From positions 1-64,000 of the forward strand of contig JABLXU010000017.1 in the NCBI GenBank assembly GCA_013177805.1: a stretch of 64,000 nt of DNA, given 5' to 3'. The notes below the pieces were generated by a model, which saw only the letters and a program-made list of their open reading frames with translations, searched no databases and was not told the DNA's origin. Shown here piece after piece: positions 8,137 to 17,271 of this stretch. The DNA is from Candidatus Omnitrophota bacterium. GTDB taxonomy: Bacteria; Hinthialibacterota; Hinthialibacteria; Hinthialibacterales; Hinthialibacteraceae. Both the position numbers and the translations under genes were made by a program. Every line of letters begins with the position of its first letter. Position 1 is the stretch's first letter.

Positions 8137-10234
8137 TTTGCCACCTCACTGTGGAGATACGGGTCACCGGGACCTCGGGAGCGATCTCGTTGTACGACAA
8201 TACGATCAGATGGGGAATGCTCCGCTCGCACAAGCGTTTCAAATGGGCCCGGATGGGCGGCGTGGTCAGCACCAAGGGATGATAGCCGGAAGCCATGGCG
8301 CGGTTGGCCTCCTGGTGAATCGCGGAAATGACCTTATCCGCGAAGACCGGGTCGGTCGCCATGATGCCGGCGGCCCCCCCGCGTTGCATGCCTTCCAGAA
8401 TCCGGGTTTCGATATTGGGATCAAGGGTAATAACCGGCAACTGACCGGAAGCATCCGTGTACAAATAGGTAATCACCCGGGCTAGATTCATGCGGCAATA
8501 TTCGGTCAGAGTGTCGGGATTCATCTGGGCCATTTCGGCGTAATCGGCGATGGCTTCAAAAATCAATTCCAAGTGGCGGATGGGGACCCGTTCCCGCAGC
8601 AGGTTCTGCAGGATTTTTTGAATCAGTCCGATTTTCACGTGCATCACTTCGATCAATTCGTTGACCAGCACGGGATTCCGTTCCTTGAGATGATCGATCA
8701 GTTGTTGGGTTTCCTGCCGGCCCAGAATTTCGTGCGCGTGGGAACGGATCACTTCGGTCAAATGGGTGGCCAGGACCGCGGCAGGTTCCACCACACTGTA
8801 ACCGCTCATTTCGGCGCGGGACCGTTCATCCGGTTCGATCCACTTGGCCGGCGTGCCGAAAGCCGGTTCGACGGTACGGATGCCGGGGATGTCATCCTCC
8901 TCGGTCATGTCGGGCTTCATGGCCAGCAGGCGGTCGGGGCGAATCTCGCCCTCGGCGGCCTTGATGCCCCGGATGCGGATTTGATACTGCCGGGGACTAA
9001 GTTGCATGTTGTCGCGGATGCGGATGGGAGGGACGATGATCCCCAGTTCCACCGCCGTTTGCCGCCGGATCACGCTGACCCGGTCCAGCAGGTCGCCGCC
9101 CTGGGTGCTGTCCACAATCGAAATCAACGAAAATCCGATTTCGATCTCCATGGGATCCACCTCCAGCAGGCTTTCCACGCTTTCCGGCGCGGGAGGAGTG
9201 ACCGCTTCTTGTTCGAGTTCCCGTTTCCGTTCTTCTTCGGTGGCGCGGCCTGCCCGCTGAATCCGCCATGCGCTCCCCCCCAACAACAAGGCGAGGAAGA
9301 GAAACGGCGGCACGATGCCCGGACTGAAGAGGAGACCCAGGCTGGCGATGACGAACAGGGCGGCGGCGGCGACGAACATGGCCTCGGGACGGGCAAACAA
9401 CTGGTGGGCTAAACTTTCGCCCAGCGCGGTTTCTTCGGAAGCCCGGGTGACCACCACACCGGCGGCGGTGGAGGTGAGCAAGGCCGGGATCTGAGTGACG
9501 AGTCCATCCCCAATAGTCAAAATGGTGTAAGTCTGGAGGACATCCACGATAGCCAGGTTCTCGGAGTAGCCCACTCCGAAGCCGCCCAGGAGGTTAATGA
9601 CCGTGATGATAATCCCCGCGATGGCGTCCCCCCGGACAAACTTGCTGGCGCCGTCCATGGCTCCATAGAAATCGGCCTCCCGGGCGATGCCGGCCCGGCG
9701 CGCGCGCGCTTCGGCTTCGGTGATGAGGCCCGCGTTCAGGTCGGCGTCAATGGCCATCTGCTTGCCCGGCATGGCGTCCAGGGTGAAGCGGGCGGCCACT
9801 TCCGCGATGCGCCCCGAACCCTTGGTGATGACCACGAACTGGATGATGATCAAAATCAGAAAGACGACAAAGCCGATGATAGGATTGTTCCCCGCCACCA
9901 CCTGGCCGAAGAATTCAATCACCGCGCCCGCCTTGTCCAAGGCGCCGGTGCCGGGAGTGAGAATCAACTTGGTGGAAGCGACATTCAACGCCAGACGGAA
10001 AAAAGTCAGGATCAACAGGATCGTCGGAAACGTGCTGATCTCCAGGGGATTGGCCATGTACAGCGACAGCATGAGCACCAGCAAGGCCAACGTGATGTTC
10101 GCGGCCAACAGCAAAGAGAGGAGAGAGGGCGGAACCTGGCCGAGCATGACTCCCACCAAACTCACCACGGCGAACGCCACCGTCATGTTGGCGGTCTGTT
10201 GCGCGGCGGTCTTGCGGGCTGGGACGGCGGCCAT
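8111..10234 (-). CDS. flhA: FlhA, flagellar export gate protein
   Basis: FlhA is the nonameric export-gate subunit of the flagellar type III secretion system. It couples proton flow to export and offers a cytoplasmic docking ring for chaperone-substrate complexes. The 707-residue length is normal. The first 330 residues hold about eight membrane helices, and the family signature RIAEVAARFTLDAMPGKQMA begins at residue 142, in the FHIPEP loop. The rest is the cytoplasmic domain, ending in a helical region with PLVLTTPPIRAHLKRL. It lies 11 bp downstream of flhB and overlaps flhF. Confidence 0.97.
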   Translation of the reverse strand: MAAVPARKTAAQQTANMTVAFAVVSLVGVMLGQVPPSLLSLLLAANITLALLVLMLSLYMANPLEISTFPTILLILTFFRLALNVASTKLILTPGTGALDKAGAVIEFFGQVVAGNNPIIGFVVFLILIIIQFVVITKGSGRIAEVAARFTLDAMPGKQMAIDADLNAGLITEAEARARRAGIAREADFYGAMDGASKFVRGDAIAGIIITVINLLGGFGVGYSENLAIVDVLQTYTILTIGDGLVTQIPALLTSTAAGVVVTRASEETALGESLAHQLFARPEAMFVAAAALFVIASLGLLFSPGIVPPFLFLALLLGGSAWRIQRAGRATEEERKRELEQEAVTPPAPESVESLLEVDPMEIEIGFSLISIVDSTQGGDLLDRVSVIRRQTAVELGIIVPPIRIRDNMQLSPRQYQIRIRGIKAAEGEIRPDRLLAMKPDMTEEDDIPGIRTVEPAFGTPAKWIEPDERSRAEMSGYSVVEPAAVLATHLTEVIRSHAHEILGRQETQQLIDHLKERNPVLVNELIEVMHVKIGLIQKILQNLLRERVPIRHLELIFEAIADYAEMAQMNPDTLTEYCRMNLARVITYLYTDASGQLPVITLDPNIETRILEGMQRGGAAGIMATDPVFADKVISAIHQEANRAMASGYHPLVLTTPPIRAHLKRLCERSIPHLIVLSYNEIAPEVPVTRISTVRWQSESEKVPS

Positions 10235-10245
10235 GGTTCAATCCT

Positions 10246-11322
10246 TTACGCCCGGACTGGAATCCGGCGGGTTAACTTATAAACATACGCGAGCACTTCC
10301 GCCACCGCTTGGTAGAGATCGGGCGGAATCAGGCCGCCCACCTCCACCAGTTTGTAAAGGGATTGGGCCAGGAGCCGGTTCTCAACCACGGGGATGTTGT
10401 GATCCTGGGCGATGGCTTTGATCCGTTGCGCGAGGATATTCCGGCCCTTGGCGACGACTTGGGGAGCGGGGTGCTCGTCCGGCGAATATTTTAACGCCAC
10501 GGCGTATTCGGTGGGATTGGTAACCACCACATCCGCCTGGGGGACCTGCTCCATCATCCGCTGGCGCGCCATCTGAATCTGGATGGAGCGGATGCGGCTC
10601 TTGATTTTGGGATCCCCTTGAATGTCCTTCATTTCCTGCCGGACTTCCTCCTTGGTCATCCGCAGGTCTTTTTCGTGCTGCCAGCGTTGATACGCGTAAT
10701 CCGCGAGGGCGAGGAGGATCATGATCAGCAGGGCCTTCACCGCCAGGTCGAAACACGCGTACCCCATGTAAATCACACTGTCTCCCACCTCCATCCCCAC
10801 CAGACCCATCAGGTTGGGAACTTCCTTGTACACCGTGTAGATCATCACCGGGGCAATGAGGAAAATCTTGCCCATGGATTTCGCCAGCTCCATCGCCCCG
10901 CGCGCCGAAAACAACCGCTTGAGGCCCTGGGCCGGGCTCATCCGGCTGAACCGGGGGATCAAGGGTTTCCCGGACCATAAAAATCCCACCTGCAGCAGGT
11001 TGATGGCCAGCGCCGCCACAGCGACAATCAAGAAAAAAGGCAAAACAATGAGGAGCGTCCGCAGCCCGATTTCCAGCAAAAGGGAGTAATAACTGTCCAC
11101 GGTGATGGGCCGGGCGCTTTCTTGCAGGTAATACCGGACTGCTTCCATCAAACTGCCGAAATAGTGGCCGGCCAGGAAATAAAACGACACCACCCCGGCG
11201 GTCAACACGAGCGTGGTGTTGACTTCGTGGCTTTTGGGGACGTTCCCCTCCTCGCGGGCGCGCATCCGTTTGCGTCCCGTTGCCGGTTCGGTCTTTTCCT
11301 GTCCGGTCTCTGTTTCCGCCAT
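10246..11322 (-). CDS. flhB: FlhB, flagellar export specificity switch
   Basis: FlhB sits at the export gate and changes substrate specificity from rod/hook to filament after autocleavage in its cytoplasmic domain. The 358 residues show a basic N-terminus (TEPATGRKRMRAREEGNVPKS, typical), four membrane helices (about 35-210), a connecting helix and the C-terminal domain. The cleavage motif, NPTH in most homologues, reads NPTE here (Asn269-Pro-Thr-Glu272, codon GAA at 10507-10509); the scissile Asn-Pro pair is kept. It is followed by YAVALKYSP and VVAKGRNILAQRIKAIA, as in other FlhB proteins. It lies between fliR and flhA. Confidence 0.96.
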   Translation of the reverse strand: MAETETGQEKTEPATGRKRMRAREEGNVPKSHEVNTTLVLTAGVVSFYFLAGHYFGSLMEAVRYYLQESARPITVDSYYSLLLEIGLRTLLIVLPFFLIVAVAALAINLLQVGFLWSGKPLIPRFSRMSPAQGLKRLFSARGAMELAKSMGKIFLIAPVMIYTVYKEVPNLMGLVGMEVGDSVIYMGYACFDLAVKALLIMILLALADYAYQRWQHEKDLRMTKEEVRQEMKDIQGDPKIKSRIRSIQIQMARQRMMEQVPQADVVVTNPTEYAVALKYSPDEHPAPQVVAKGRNILAQRIKAIAQDHNIPVVENRLLAQSLYKLVEVGGLIPPDLYQAVAEVLAYVYKLTRRIPVRA

Positions 11323-11358
11323 GATCTCCCTCTACTCCGGCCGGATTTCAACCGCCGC

Positions 11359-12216
11359 TCAGCCAGGCGCCACCCGGCTCAAAAACGCCTCCGCGTACGG
11401 GGTGTACCGCGACAAAAACCATTGAAACGCGGTGGCGATGTATTGCATCGACAACCAGAGGATGAATAAAGACATCGAAATGCGGACGGCGAATCCCACC
11501 GCCAAAATGTTCATCTGGGGAGCGGTGCGGGCGATGAACGCCTCCGCGATGTTCACCAGCATCATGGCCACGATCATGGGCGCGGCAATCTGAAGACCCA
11601 TCCTGAATACGATTGTGATCAGGGCGGCGCGCCGCCCCTCATCCAGCAGGAACACTTCCAATCCCGCCGGGCCCAGGTTGCCCAGGGGAAATCCTTCCCC
11701 CGGCCCGAGGATCCGAAAACTGTCGGCCGCCACGCTCAAGACGGTTTCCGGTCCGTTAATCGCCAAAAAAATCATAAGACCGATCCACGTTTTGATCTGC
11801 GCGATCAAAAAATTATCCTGGCCGGTGATCGGATCGAACACCGACGCGGCCGAAAAGCCGGACTGCTGGCCGACCAATTCCCCCGCCAGCCCGATGGCGG
11901 ATAGCAGCACCTGGGCGGCGAAACCCAGGCTCAGGCCGATGGCCAATTCCGCCATCACCGCGAGAGAAAAATCCACGATCCCGTTGTACACCCGGCCGGC
12001 CGCGGGAAACGGCAATTCCGCGCCATTCTCCCCCAACCCCACGAAGGGCGCCGCCAACACCACCGCCACCCAAAAGGCAATGCCCGCCCGGATGGGGCGG
12101 GACACGGAATCCGCGCTCAAGACCGGCATCGAGAACACCGCCGCGCCGATCCGGAGATAGACGAAGAAAAACGTCATGAATATGGATTCCAAGGGCTGCG
12201 GCAACAGGTTCGGCAT
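11359..12216 (-). CDS. fliR: FliR, flagellar export apparatus membrane protein
   Basis: FliR is one of the helical core subunits of the type III export channel (FliP5-FliQ4-FliR1). The 285-residue length and six hydrophobic segments fit. The N-terminal FFFVYLRIGAAVFSMPVL is the characteristic first helix, and VLLSAIGLAGELVGQQSG followed by DPITGQDN marks the conserved central loop. It lies 22 bp downstream of fliQ and 36 bp upstream of flhB in the same transcription unit. Confidence 0.95.
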   Translation of the reverse strand: MPNLLPQPLESIFMTFFFVYLRIGAAVFSMPVLSADSVSRPIRAGIAFWVAVVLAAPFVGLGENGAELPFPAAGRVYNGIVDFSLAVMAELAIGLSLGFAAQVLLSAIGLAGELVGQQSGFSAASVFDPITGQDNFLIAQIKTWIGLMIFLAINGPETVLSVAADSFRILGPGEGFPLGNLGPAGLEVFLLDEGRRAALITIVFRMGLQIAAPMIVAMMLVNIAEAFIARTAPQMNILAVGFAVRISMSLFILWLSMQYIATAFQWFLSRYTPYAEAFLSRVAPG

Positions 12217-12238
12217 CGTTGGAATTCCAGTTCAATAA

Positions 12239-12514
12239 TTAAAAATTCCGGGCCACTTCCGGGATCAGATTCATCATCCGCATGGTGATGTCCACCATCC
12301 GCTCGATCAGCCATGGCGTCAGGAACAGGATGGTCATCCCCACGACCAACAGTTTGGGCACGATGGTCAGGGTTTGCTCGTTAATCTGGGTCGCGGTCTG
12401 GAACATGCTGATCAGCAGTCCAACCGCCAGGCCCACGCCCAGAATGGGCAGGCTGATGAGCAACGCGTTGAACATCATATCCTGGCCGAGCTGGATAATG
12501 AACAAATCACTCAT
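12239..12514 (-). CDS. fliQ: FliQ, flagellar export apparatus membrane protein
   Basis: A 91-residue protein with two membrane helices, the normal size of FliQ. The polar loop between them has the conserved FQTATQINEQTLTIVPKLL, and the N-terminal helix has the usual LISLPILGVGLAVGLLISM. It forms part of the FliPQR export channel. It is placed between fliP (59 bp) and fliR (22 bp). Confidence 0.95.
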   Translation of the reverse strand: MSDLFIIQLGQDMMFNALLISLPILGVGLAVGLLISMFQTATQINEQTLTIVPKLLVVGMTILFLTPWLIERMVDITMRMMNLIPEVARNF

Positions 12515-12573
12515 ATCCGAATGGCCTTTTCTATTTTCCTATGATTCATTCCCATACCGGGCCGGGAAACCTG

Positions 12574-13422
12574 TCACCCCGCCATGTTTTGATAAAAGGA
12601 AGTCCCCAAGGCCCGCGCCAGCACGCTCCATCCATCCACCAACACGAACAACAGGATCTTGAACGGCAGCGAGATAAACGCGGGCGGCAATTGGAACATG
12701 CCCATCGAAATCAGGACCGACGACGTCACCAAATCGAGAATCAAGAAGGGGATGAAAATCATGAATCCCATCATGAAGGCCTTTTTCAACTCACTGATCA
12801 TGAAGGCCGGAATGAGTACATGAGTGGGCACGTCTTCGGGGGAATCGGGTTTCTCCATGCGGGCCATGGACATGAAAACGGCTACGTCGTTGGCTCCTTC
12901 AACGCCGATCTGCCCCCACATGAAATTCCGCAGGGGAATCAAGGCCCGCTGCAGCATGACGTAAAACGGAGGCAGGTATTCGGTCACCGGCTTGCCGTAG
13001 GCGTCAATCTCTCCCGGATGCAAGCCCTGGAGTTCCTGGTTGAGATAGGGCTGGATGGCGGTGCGGTTGATCTCCTCGAACACGGGAGTCATGATGAAAA
13101 AAGTCATGAAAAGCGACAGGCCGACGATCACCTCGTTGGAAGGCGTCTGCTGCGTCCCGATCGCGCGGCGCACCAGCCCGAGGACGATGGAAATGCGGAT
13201 GAACGAGGTGGTCATCACCGCAATGCTCGGCAATAATGATAATATGGTCAACAGGAAGAGGATCTGCAGGGTGACCGACACATCCTGGGGATGGGGGCCG
13301 GTAATGGGATCAATGCCCAGCCGGGAGACGAGCGGTTGTCCCTCTTGCCCGTAAGCCAGGGGAGAAGCCCCCCCGATCCACATCCCCAGGCCGAAAAGCC
13401 ATACGTGGAGTTTTCTAGGCAT
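12574..13422 (-). CDS. fliP: FliP, flagellar export apparatus membrane protein
   Basis: FliP is the main channel subunit of the export gate. This 282-residue version begins with a cleavable signal peptide (HVWLFGLGMWIGGASPLAYG), as many FliP proteins do. Conserved segments are PSIAVMTTSFIRISIVLGLVR, RNFMWGQIG and LIPAFMISELKKAFMMGFMI, with SVLISMGMFQLPP near the C-terminus. Its start overlaps the end of fliO by 8 nt, indicating coupled translation. Confidence 0.96.
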   Translation of the reverse strand: MPRKLHVWLFGLGMWIGGASPLAYGQEGQPLVSRLGIDPITGPHPQDVSVTLQILFLLTILSLLPSIAVMTTSFIRISIVLGLVRRAIGTQQTPSNEVIVGLSLFMTFFIMTPVFEEINRTAIQPYLNQELQGLHPGEIDAYGKPVTEYLPPFYVMLQRALIPLRNFMWGQIGVEGANDVAVFMSMARMEKPDSPEDVPTHVLIPAFMISELKKAFMMGFMIFIPFLILDLVTSSVLISMGMFQLPPAFISLPFKILLFVLVDGWSVLARALGTSFYQNMAG

Positions 13423-14224
13423 TTTCTTGTTCTCCCTTCTTCCGCAGGCGGTGCGACAAGCCCTTCAGAAAGACGAGGCTGGCATTGACTTCCTGGCGGA
13501 GCGAACGGTCGTCCAAAACCGATTCCCAATGGCTCAACTGGTTTTGAAACGATTCGGAAAGGCGCACCGGCTGACTATCCGGGTTGGATGAAGAAACAGC
13601 CTCGGAAACCGAAGCCGCTTCTGGCGCGGGCGGCGTCTCGATTTTGGAAATGAGCGTGATGGCGTTCGCGCCTTCCCCCAACAGAAAATGCTCTGTCCCC
13701 ACCCGGATCAAATGCACTTTCGATTTGGGTGACAGATTGTACGTGCTGATCCACGTGATGTGGTTCCCGCCCAGATTGTGGTTTTTCACTAAGAACCGTT
13801 TGGCCGCCCAAGCCAAGGCGAGAATCAGAAGAATGACAAAGGCCAGGCTGATCAGCATTTGGCCTAGAGACTGCGTGCTGGACCGTCCCCCGGCCTGCTC
13901 CAACAACTGGGGGACCGGATTGGCAGGATTCGGTTCGGAGGGGCCGCTTTCGGCGGCATCCCATCGATCCCGCACCGCGGCGAATACCTGGTTCACCATT
14001 TCATGAGAAGGAAAAACCGCGGCGGGCGGGGTGGCTCCAGTTACGGTGGGCGTGAACGCCGGGATGGGCGTGGAGGCGGGTGTGACCACGGCGGCCGCCG
14101 GCGTGGGAGTCGGCGTGGGAGTCCGGGTGGCCTTTCTCTGGGCAGACCACGAAGAATCCGCCGTGTGAAGAAGCAGAATACCCCCCAAACCCAAACGAAT
14201 CCAAAAGCCCATGAAAGTCCACAT
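13415..14224 (-). CDS. fliO: FliO, flagellar export assembly protein
   Basis: FliO helps assemble the FliP ring. The match is by layout and by position before fliP rather than by strong identity. There is an N-terminal hydrophobic signal (IRLGLGGILLLHTADSSWSA), then a Thr/Pro repeat linker (TPTPTPTPAAAV, residues 34-46 and beyond), one membrane helix (about 122-142, MLISLAFVILLILALAWAA) and a cytoplasmic domain with LVKNHN, TYNLSPKSKVHLIRVGTEHFLLG, which is the conserved FliO core. The C-terminal 80 residues are an extra helical tail. Length is 269, above the usual 100-200 because of the linker and tail. Confidence 0.85.
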   Translation of the reverse strand: MWTFMGFWIRLGLGGILLLHTADSSWSAQRKATRTPTPTPTPAAAVVTPASTPIPAFTPTVTGATPPAAVFPSHEMVNQVFAAVRDRWDAAESGPSEPNPANPVPQLLEQAGGRSSTQSLGQMLISLAFVILLILALAWAAKRFLVKNHNLGGNHITWISTYNLSPKSKVHLIRVGTEHFLLGEGANAITLISKIETPPAPEAASVSEAVSSSNPDSQPVRLSESFQNQLSHWESVLDDRSLRQEVNASLVFLKGLSHRLRKKGEQENA

Positions 14225-14600
14225 GGAATTTTCCTGCCGGATTCAAGTACTCCGGCGCCGCGGGATCGAAACGGCATCCGCGGCCCTCAACCGGAATTCA
14301 TTGGCCGGGGACGTGTGGTCCGCCTCCGGCTATCGCATTACAGACACACTTCAGGAAAGCGGTCCCTCTTCCCTCTCCGGGAAGCCGCTCCCCTGGCATA
14401 ACTGGCTCCCGCAATCATTCACCAACTGACTAGGAGCGATATCTTCGGCTTTTTCTAGACTTCCCTTCCCCTATCACCAAGGGAGAGGGGATTGATTGCT
14501 TTTTCCTTACTGAACCCAATCGATTTCCGCGCTTAGCCTTGGCCGGTTTTCTACGTGCTGGTGACGCGTAAACACCACATGCCCTGCGAATCATCCGGAT
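14225..14600. other. 376-bp gap inside the flagellar operon, no gene seen
   Basis: The other genes of this operon overlap or lie within about 110 bp of each other, so this gap stands out. I find no reading frame on either strand with protein-like composition or a ribosome-binding site. On the minus strand it contains a hairpin at 14358-14389 (AGCGG/CCGCT enclosing CTTCCC/GGGAAG) and an imperfect purine/pyrimidine inverted repeat near 14461-14490. It may hold a processing site, a second promoter, or the remains of a lost gene. Confidence 0.5.
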
Positions 14601-15017
14601 TCAAATCCCTGCCACATTTTTTATCAGAATCCCACTCTGGCCGTGATTGTCGACAATTTCTCCTTCCGCGATCACCCGCCCGTCCACCAGAACATCGGCC
14701 CGGTGTCCCGCGCGGGAGAGCAAGGCCTCCCAATCGCCCGCCTCCAGGCGCAGGATTTCCATCACCTTCCCTCCCGGATGCCGCACCACCACCCGGGTGT
14801 CGATCGAGACATCCAGCAGTTTGGAAAAGTTATGAATGGTTTGCGGATCGCCTCCAGGAAAACAAGCCTTGGAAACCAGCCACTGCCAACCGTAATTCAG
14901 CGCAATGGCCTCCGCTTCCAGTGAACTCACTTCTCCCCGGATAGCATGGACGCGCAGCAGGGTTCCCGGGCGTAACGACAGGAGATCGATCAGTTTGAGT
15001 TGGCATGAGGATTTCAT
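14601..15017 (-). CDS. Second SPOA-domain (FliN-like) flagellar switch protein
   Basis: A 138-residue protein with a C-terminal SPOA (FliN/HrcQ) domain at about residues 66-136: LLDVSIDTRVVVRHPGGKV, then RAGHRADVLVDGRVIAEGEI and a final beta strand. The N-terminal 60 residues resemble no defined domain. SPOA proteins build the lower C-ring of the flagellar motor. The operon already has a FliN domain at the end of FliY, so this is an additional, small SPOA protein, possibly a partner like the short products that pair with FliN or HrcQ in other systems. It lies about 110 bp downstream of fliY, and the start at 15017 has a GGA-containing leader (AAGGACCAATG). Confidence 0.8.
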   Translation of the reverse strand: MKSSCQLKLIDLLSLRPGTLLRVHAIRGEVSSLEAEAIALNYGWQWLVSKACFPGGDPQTIHNFSKLLDVSIDTRVVVRHPGGKVMEILRLEAGDWEALLSRAGHRADVLVDGRVIAEGEIVDNHGQSGILIKNVAGI

Positions 15018-15126
15018 TGGTCCTTCCTCAACCCTGTAACGATAAATTCATTCCCGCAATCCGTCCGCGCCATACGATGGCGGCGGGATCATACCCCAAT
15101 CCGGTTTTTCTTCCTCCTGTATCCTT

Positions 15127-16158
15127 CTATTTCAAGGCTTCGATCCGTTCTTCTATGGTCAGAATATCCGTAATGCGCACGCCGAAATTTTCATCGATCA
15201 CCACGACTTCGCCTTTGGCGAACAGTTTGTCGTTCACTAACACGTCCACCGGTTCTCCGGCCAGTTTGTCCAGCTCCACCACCGACCCCGGCCCTAACTC
15301 GAGGACTTCGCGGATTTTGCGGTGCGTCCGGCCCAGTTCCACCGTCACTTCCAAGGAAATATCCAGGATCAGGTTGAGATTGGATATATCCACCGGAGGG
15401 GCACCGGGTCCGTGAATGTCCCCCGTCCCGCTGAACGGGGCAAACTGGGCGGGTTTGGCCCGGACCGACGCCGATTGACTTTTGGCGCCACGGTCTTCCG
15501 GCGTTTCCAGGGGAATCCGGAGCCCCGAAGAAGCGGCGTTGATGATCGAATGCAAAAAATTACGAGGGATAATCTGGTAGATCTTACCGCTGATGGAACT
15601 GGATTCGAGCGGGTACGTCAAAAGCAGGCACCGGTCGGGGGAGGCGGGAAGCAAATCGGCAAGCTGGGGCGGCCGGGCGATGATTTCAGGAGCTTCCAGG
15701 ATGATATCCCCCCCCAATTGCTGGGCCAGTTGGGCGTTGGCCGCGTTGAACAGGGATTGAATGGCTTCGCTGAGGGCGCTTTCCTCCAGATCGCCAAACT
15801 CATGGCCGGCCCCGCCGCCGGTCATCTGCGAGGTCAATTTCAGGGCGTTTTCCTCGGTCAGGACCAGCAGAATTTTCCCTTGAATCATCCCCTTGTGGCT
15901 CAACTCGGCGGCCACCAGGATGCCGGGGATCTCGTTTTGTATCGAGGCAGCGTCAATTTCTTTAAAATCGTCAAACCGCAAGGCAACGGATTCGCCCAGC
16001 AACGTGGTCAGCACATCGCTCCCGCATTCGGATACGACGCGGGCATACTGCTTGACCATGTCCTCTTCCTCGGCCGTGATGGCGCTCGGGCCCGGAGGAG
16101 GCGCTTCGCCGCGCAGCAGCGCGTCAATTTCCGCTTGACTCAACGCTTCGGCACACAT
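15127..16158 (-). CDS. fliY: FliY, CheC-like domain fused to FliN (flagellar motor switch)
   Basis: A 343-residue switch protein. Residues 6-15 (LSQAEIDALL) are the EIDALL motif that binds phosphorylated CheY in FliM/FliY. Residues 30-210 form a CheC/FliM middle-like domain and 255-343 a FliN SPOA domain (ISLEVTVELGRTHRKIREV, LDKLAGEPVDVLVNDKLFA). In phosphatase-active FliY the two helices read D/SxxxExxN. Aligned by eye, the first here is Asp33-Gln37-Arg40 and the second is Ser127-Glu131-Gln134, so both Asn residues are lost and CheY-P phosphatase activity is doubtful. It lies between fliM and the second SPOA gene. Confidence 0.92.
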   Translation of the reverse strand: MCAEALSQAEIDALLRGEAPPPGPSAITAEEEDMVKQYARVVSECGSDVLTTLLGESVALRFDDFKEIDAASIQNEIPGILVAAELSHKGMIQGKILLVLTEENALKLTSQMTGGGAGHEFGDLEESALSEAIQSLFNAANAQLAQQLGGDIILEAPEIIARPPQLADLLPASPDRCLLLTYPLESSSISGKIYQIIPRNFLHSIINAASSGLRIPLETPEDRGAKSQSASVRAKPAQFAPFSGTGDIHGPGAPPVDISNLNLILDISLEVTVELGRTHRKIREVLELGPGSVVELDKLAGEPVDVLVNDKLFAKGEVVVIDENFGVRITDILTIEERIEALK

Positions 16159-16190
16159 GGCAACCTGGAAGATCCATTGAACTCAGGGGC

Positions 16191-17186
16191 TTAGATATCA
16201 TCCGGCCCGCTGATGATCTTGGTGATTTGAATCGCGTTATGGTTGTGTCTGATCCCCGGTTTGGCCAAATACCGGTATTCATCTCCTATCCGCACCACGA
16301 AATCATCCCGGGTATTCTTGTTAAGCTGGATCACATCCCCCTCCTGGAGTTCCAGCAGATCGCGCAAGGTGATCCGCGCCGCTCCCACATACGCGACGAT
16401 GGGGATGGACACCCGGCGCAGGCGGTCGTAAAGGACTTCGGCGTGTTCTTCCGAAAGATCCTTCTTCGAGGCCGCGTACCAGGAGGTGCTGGATAATTGA
16501 TTGGCGATCGGCTCCAGCGTGGGATAAGGGATGCAGAATGACAACGTCCCCGAAATCTCCCCCATGGTGACCTCGAAGGTCATGAGGATCACCATTTCCG
16601 ACGGGAGATAAAGCTGCATGAGCAATTGCGGATTGGTTTCGGATTGTTCGAGCGACAAATTCAACGGCAACACGTTGGCCCAGGCTTCATGGAGGCAATC
16701 GAAGGCGCGGTACAGCACCTTTTCGATAATGGTTTGCTCGATTTCCGTCAATTCCCGGTTCTTTTTAAACACATTGCCCGCCCCGCCCATCAAACGGTCC
16801 ACCACGGGGAAGGAGAGCGTCGGCGACAACTCGATCAACGCTTTCCCTTCCAGGGGATCCATGTTGATGATATTGAGCGACGTGGGATTAGGTATCGAAC
16901 GGATGAATTCCTCGTAAGAAATCTGGTCCACGGAAACCAGTTTCACTTCCACGATGGTGCGCAAAAACGCCGAGAGGGAGATGGAGAAAATCCGGGCGAA
17001 ATGATCATGCAAGTTGTGCATGGTCCGGATCTGGTCCTTGGAGAAACGGTCCGGATGGTTGAAGTCATAGACTTTGACTTCGCGGACCCGCTCTTCCTCC
17101 TCGGACGCCGGTTCCGGCGATCCTTCCCCGGTGGCGAAGGCGGACAACAGGGCGTCTATTTCATTTTGTGAAAGTATATCCGCCAT
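16191..17186 (-). CDS. fliM: FliM, flagellar motor switch protein
   Basis: FliM forms the middle of the C-ring, binds CheY-P and contacts FliG. The N-terminal ILSQNEIDALLSAF is the CheY-P-binding peptide. The middle domain has DRFSKDQIRTMHNLHDHFAR and the GGAG segment of the FliG-binding loop (LMGGAGNVFKKNRELTEIEQ). The C-terminal SPOA domain has AYVGAARITLRDLLELQEGD and VRIGDEYRYLAKPGI. The length of 331 residues is typical. It is the second gene after the promoter, following fliL. Confidence 0.96.
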   Translation of the reverse strand: MADILSQNEIDALLSAFATGEGSPEPASEEEERVREVKVYDFNHPDRFSKDQIRTMHNLHDHFARIFSISLSAFLRTIVEVKLVSVDQISYEEFIRSIPNPTSLNIINMDPLEGKALIELSPTLSFPVVDRLMGGAGNVFKKNRELTEIEQTIIEKVLYRAFDCLHEAWANVLPLNLSLEQSETNPQLLMQLYLPSEMVILMTFEVTMGEISGTLSFCIPYPTLEPIANQLSSTSWYAASKKDLSEEHAEVLYDRLRRVSIPIVAYVGAARITLRDLLELQEGDVIQLNKNTRDDFVVRIGDEYRYLAKPGIRHNHNAIQITKIISGPDDI

Positions 17187-17271
17187 AATTGATTTCCCCT
17201 CCGGCCGTTCAAGCGGGTCCCCGCGGATTACCCCATCCGCGGGTGGCGCGAAGACGTTCCCGGAGGCTCCT

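Noticed and set aside
6682..8331. 549-residue plus-strand reading frame opposite flhF
   Set aside because: His/Gly/Arg-rich, no domain signs, and antisense to a clear FlhF. The same applies to long frames opposite other genes, such as 38284-39927 and 52068-53234.
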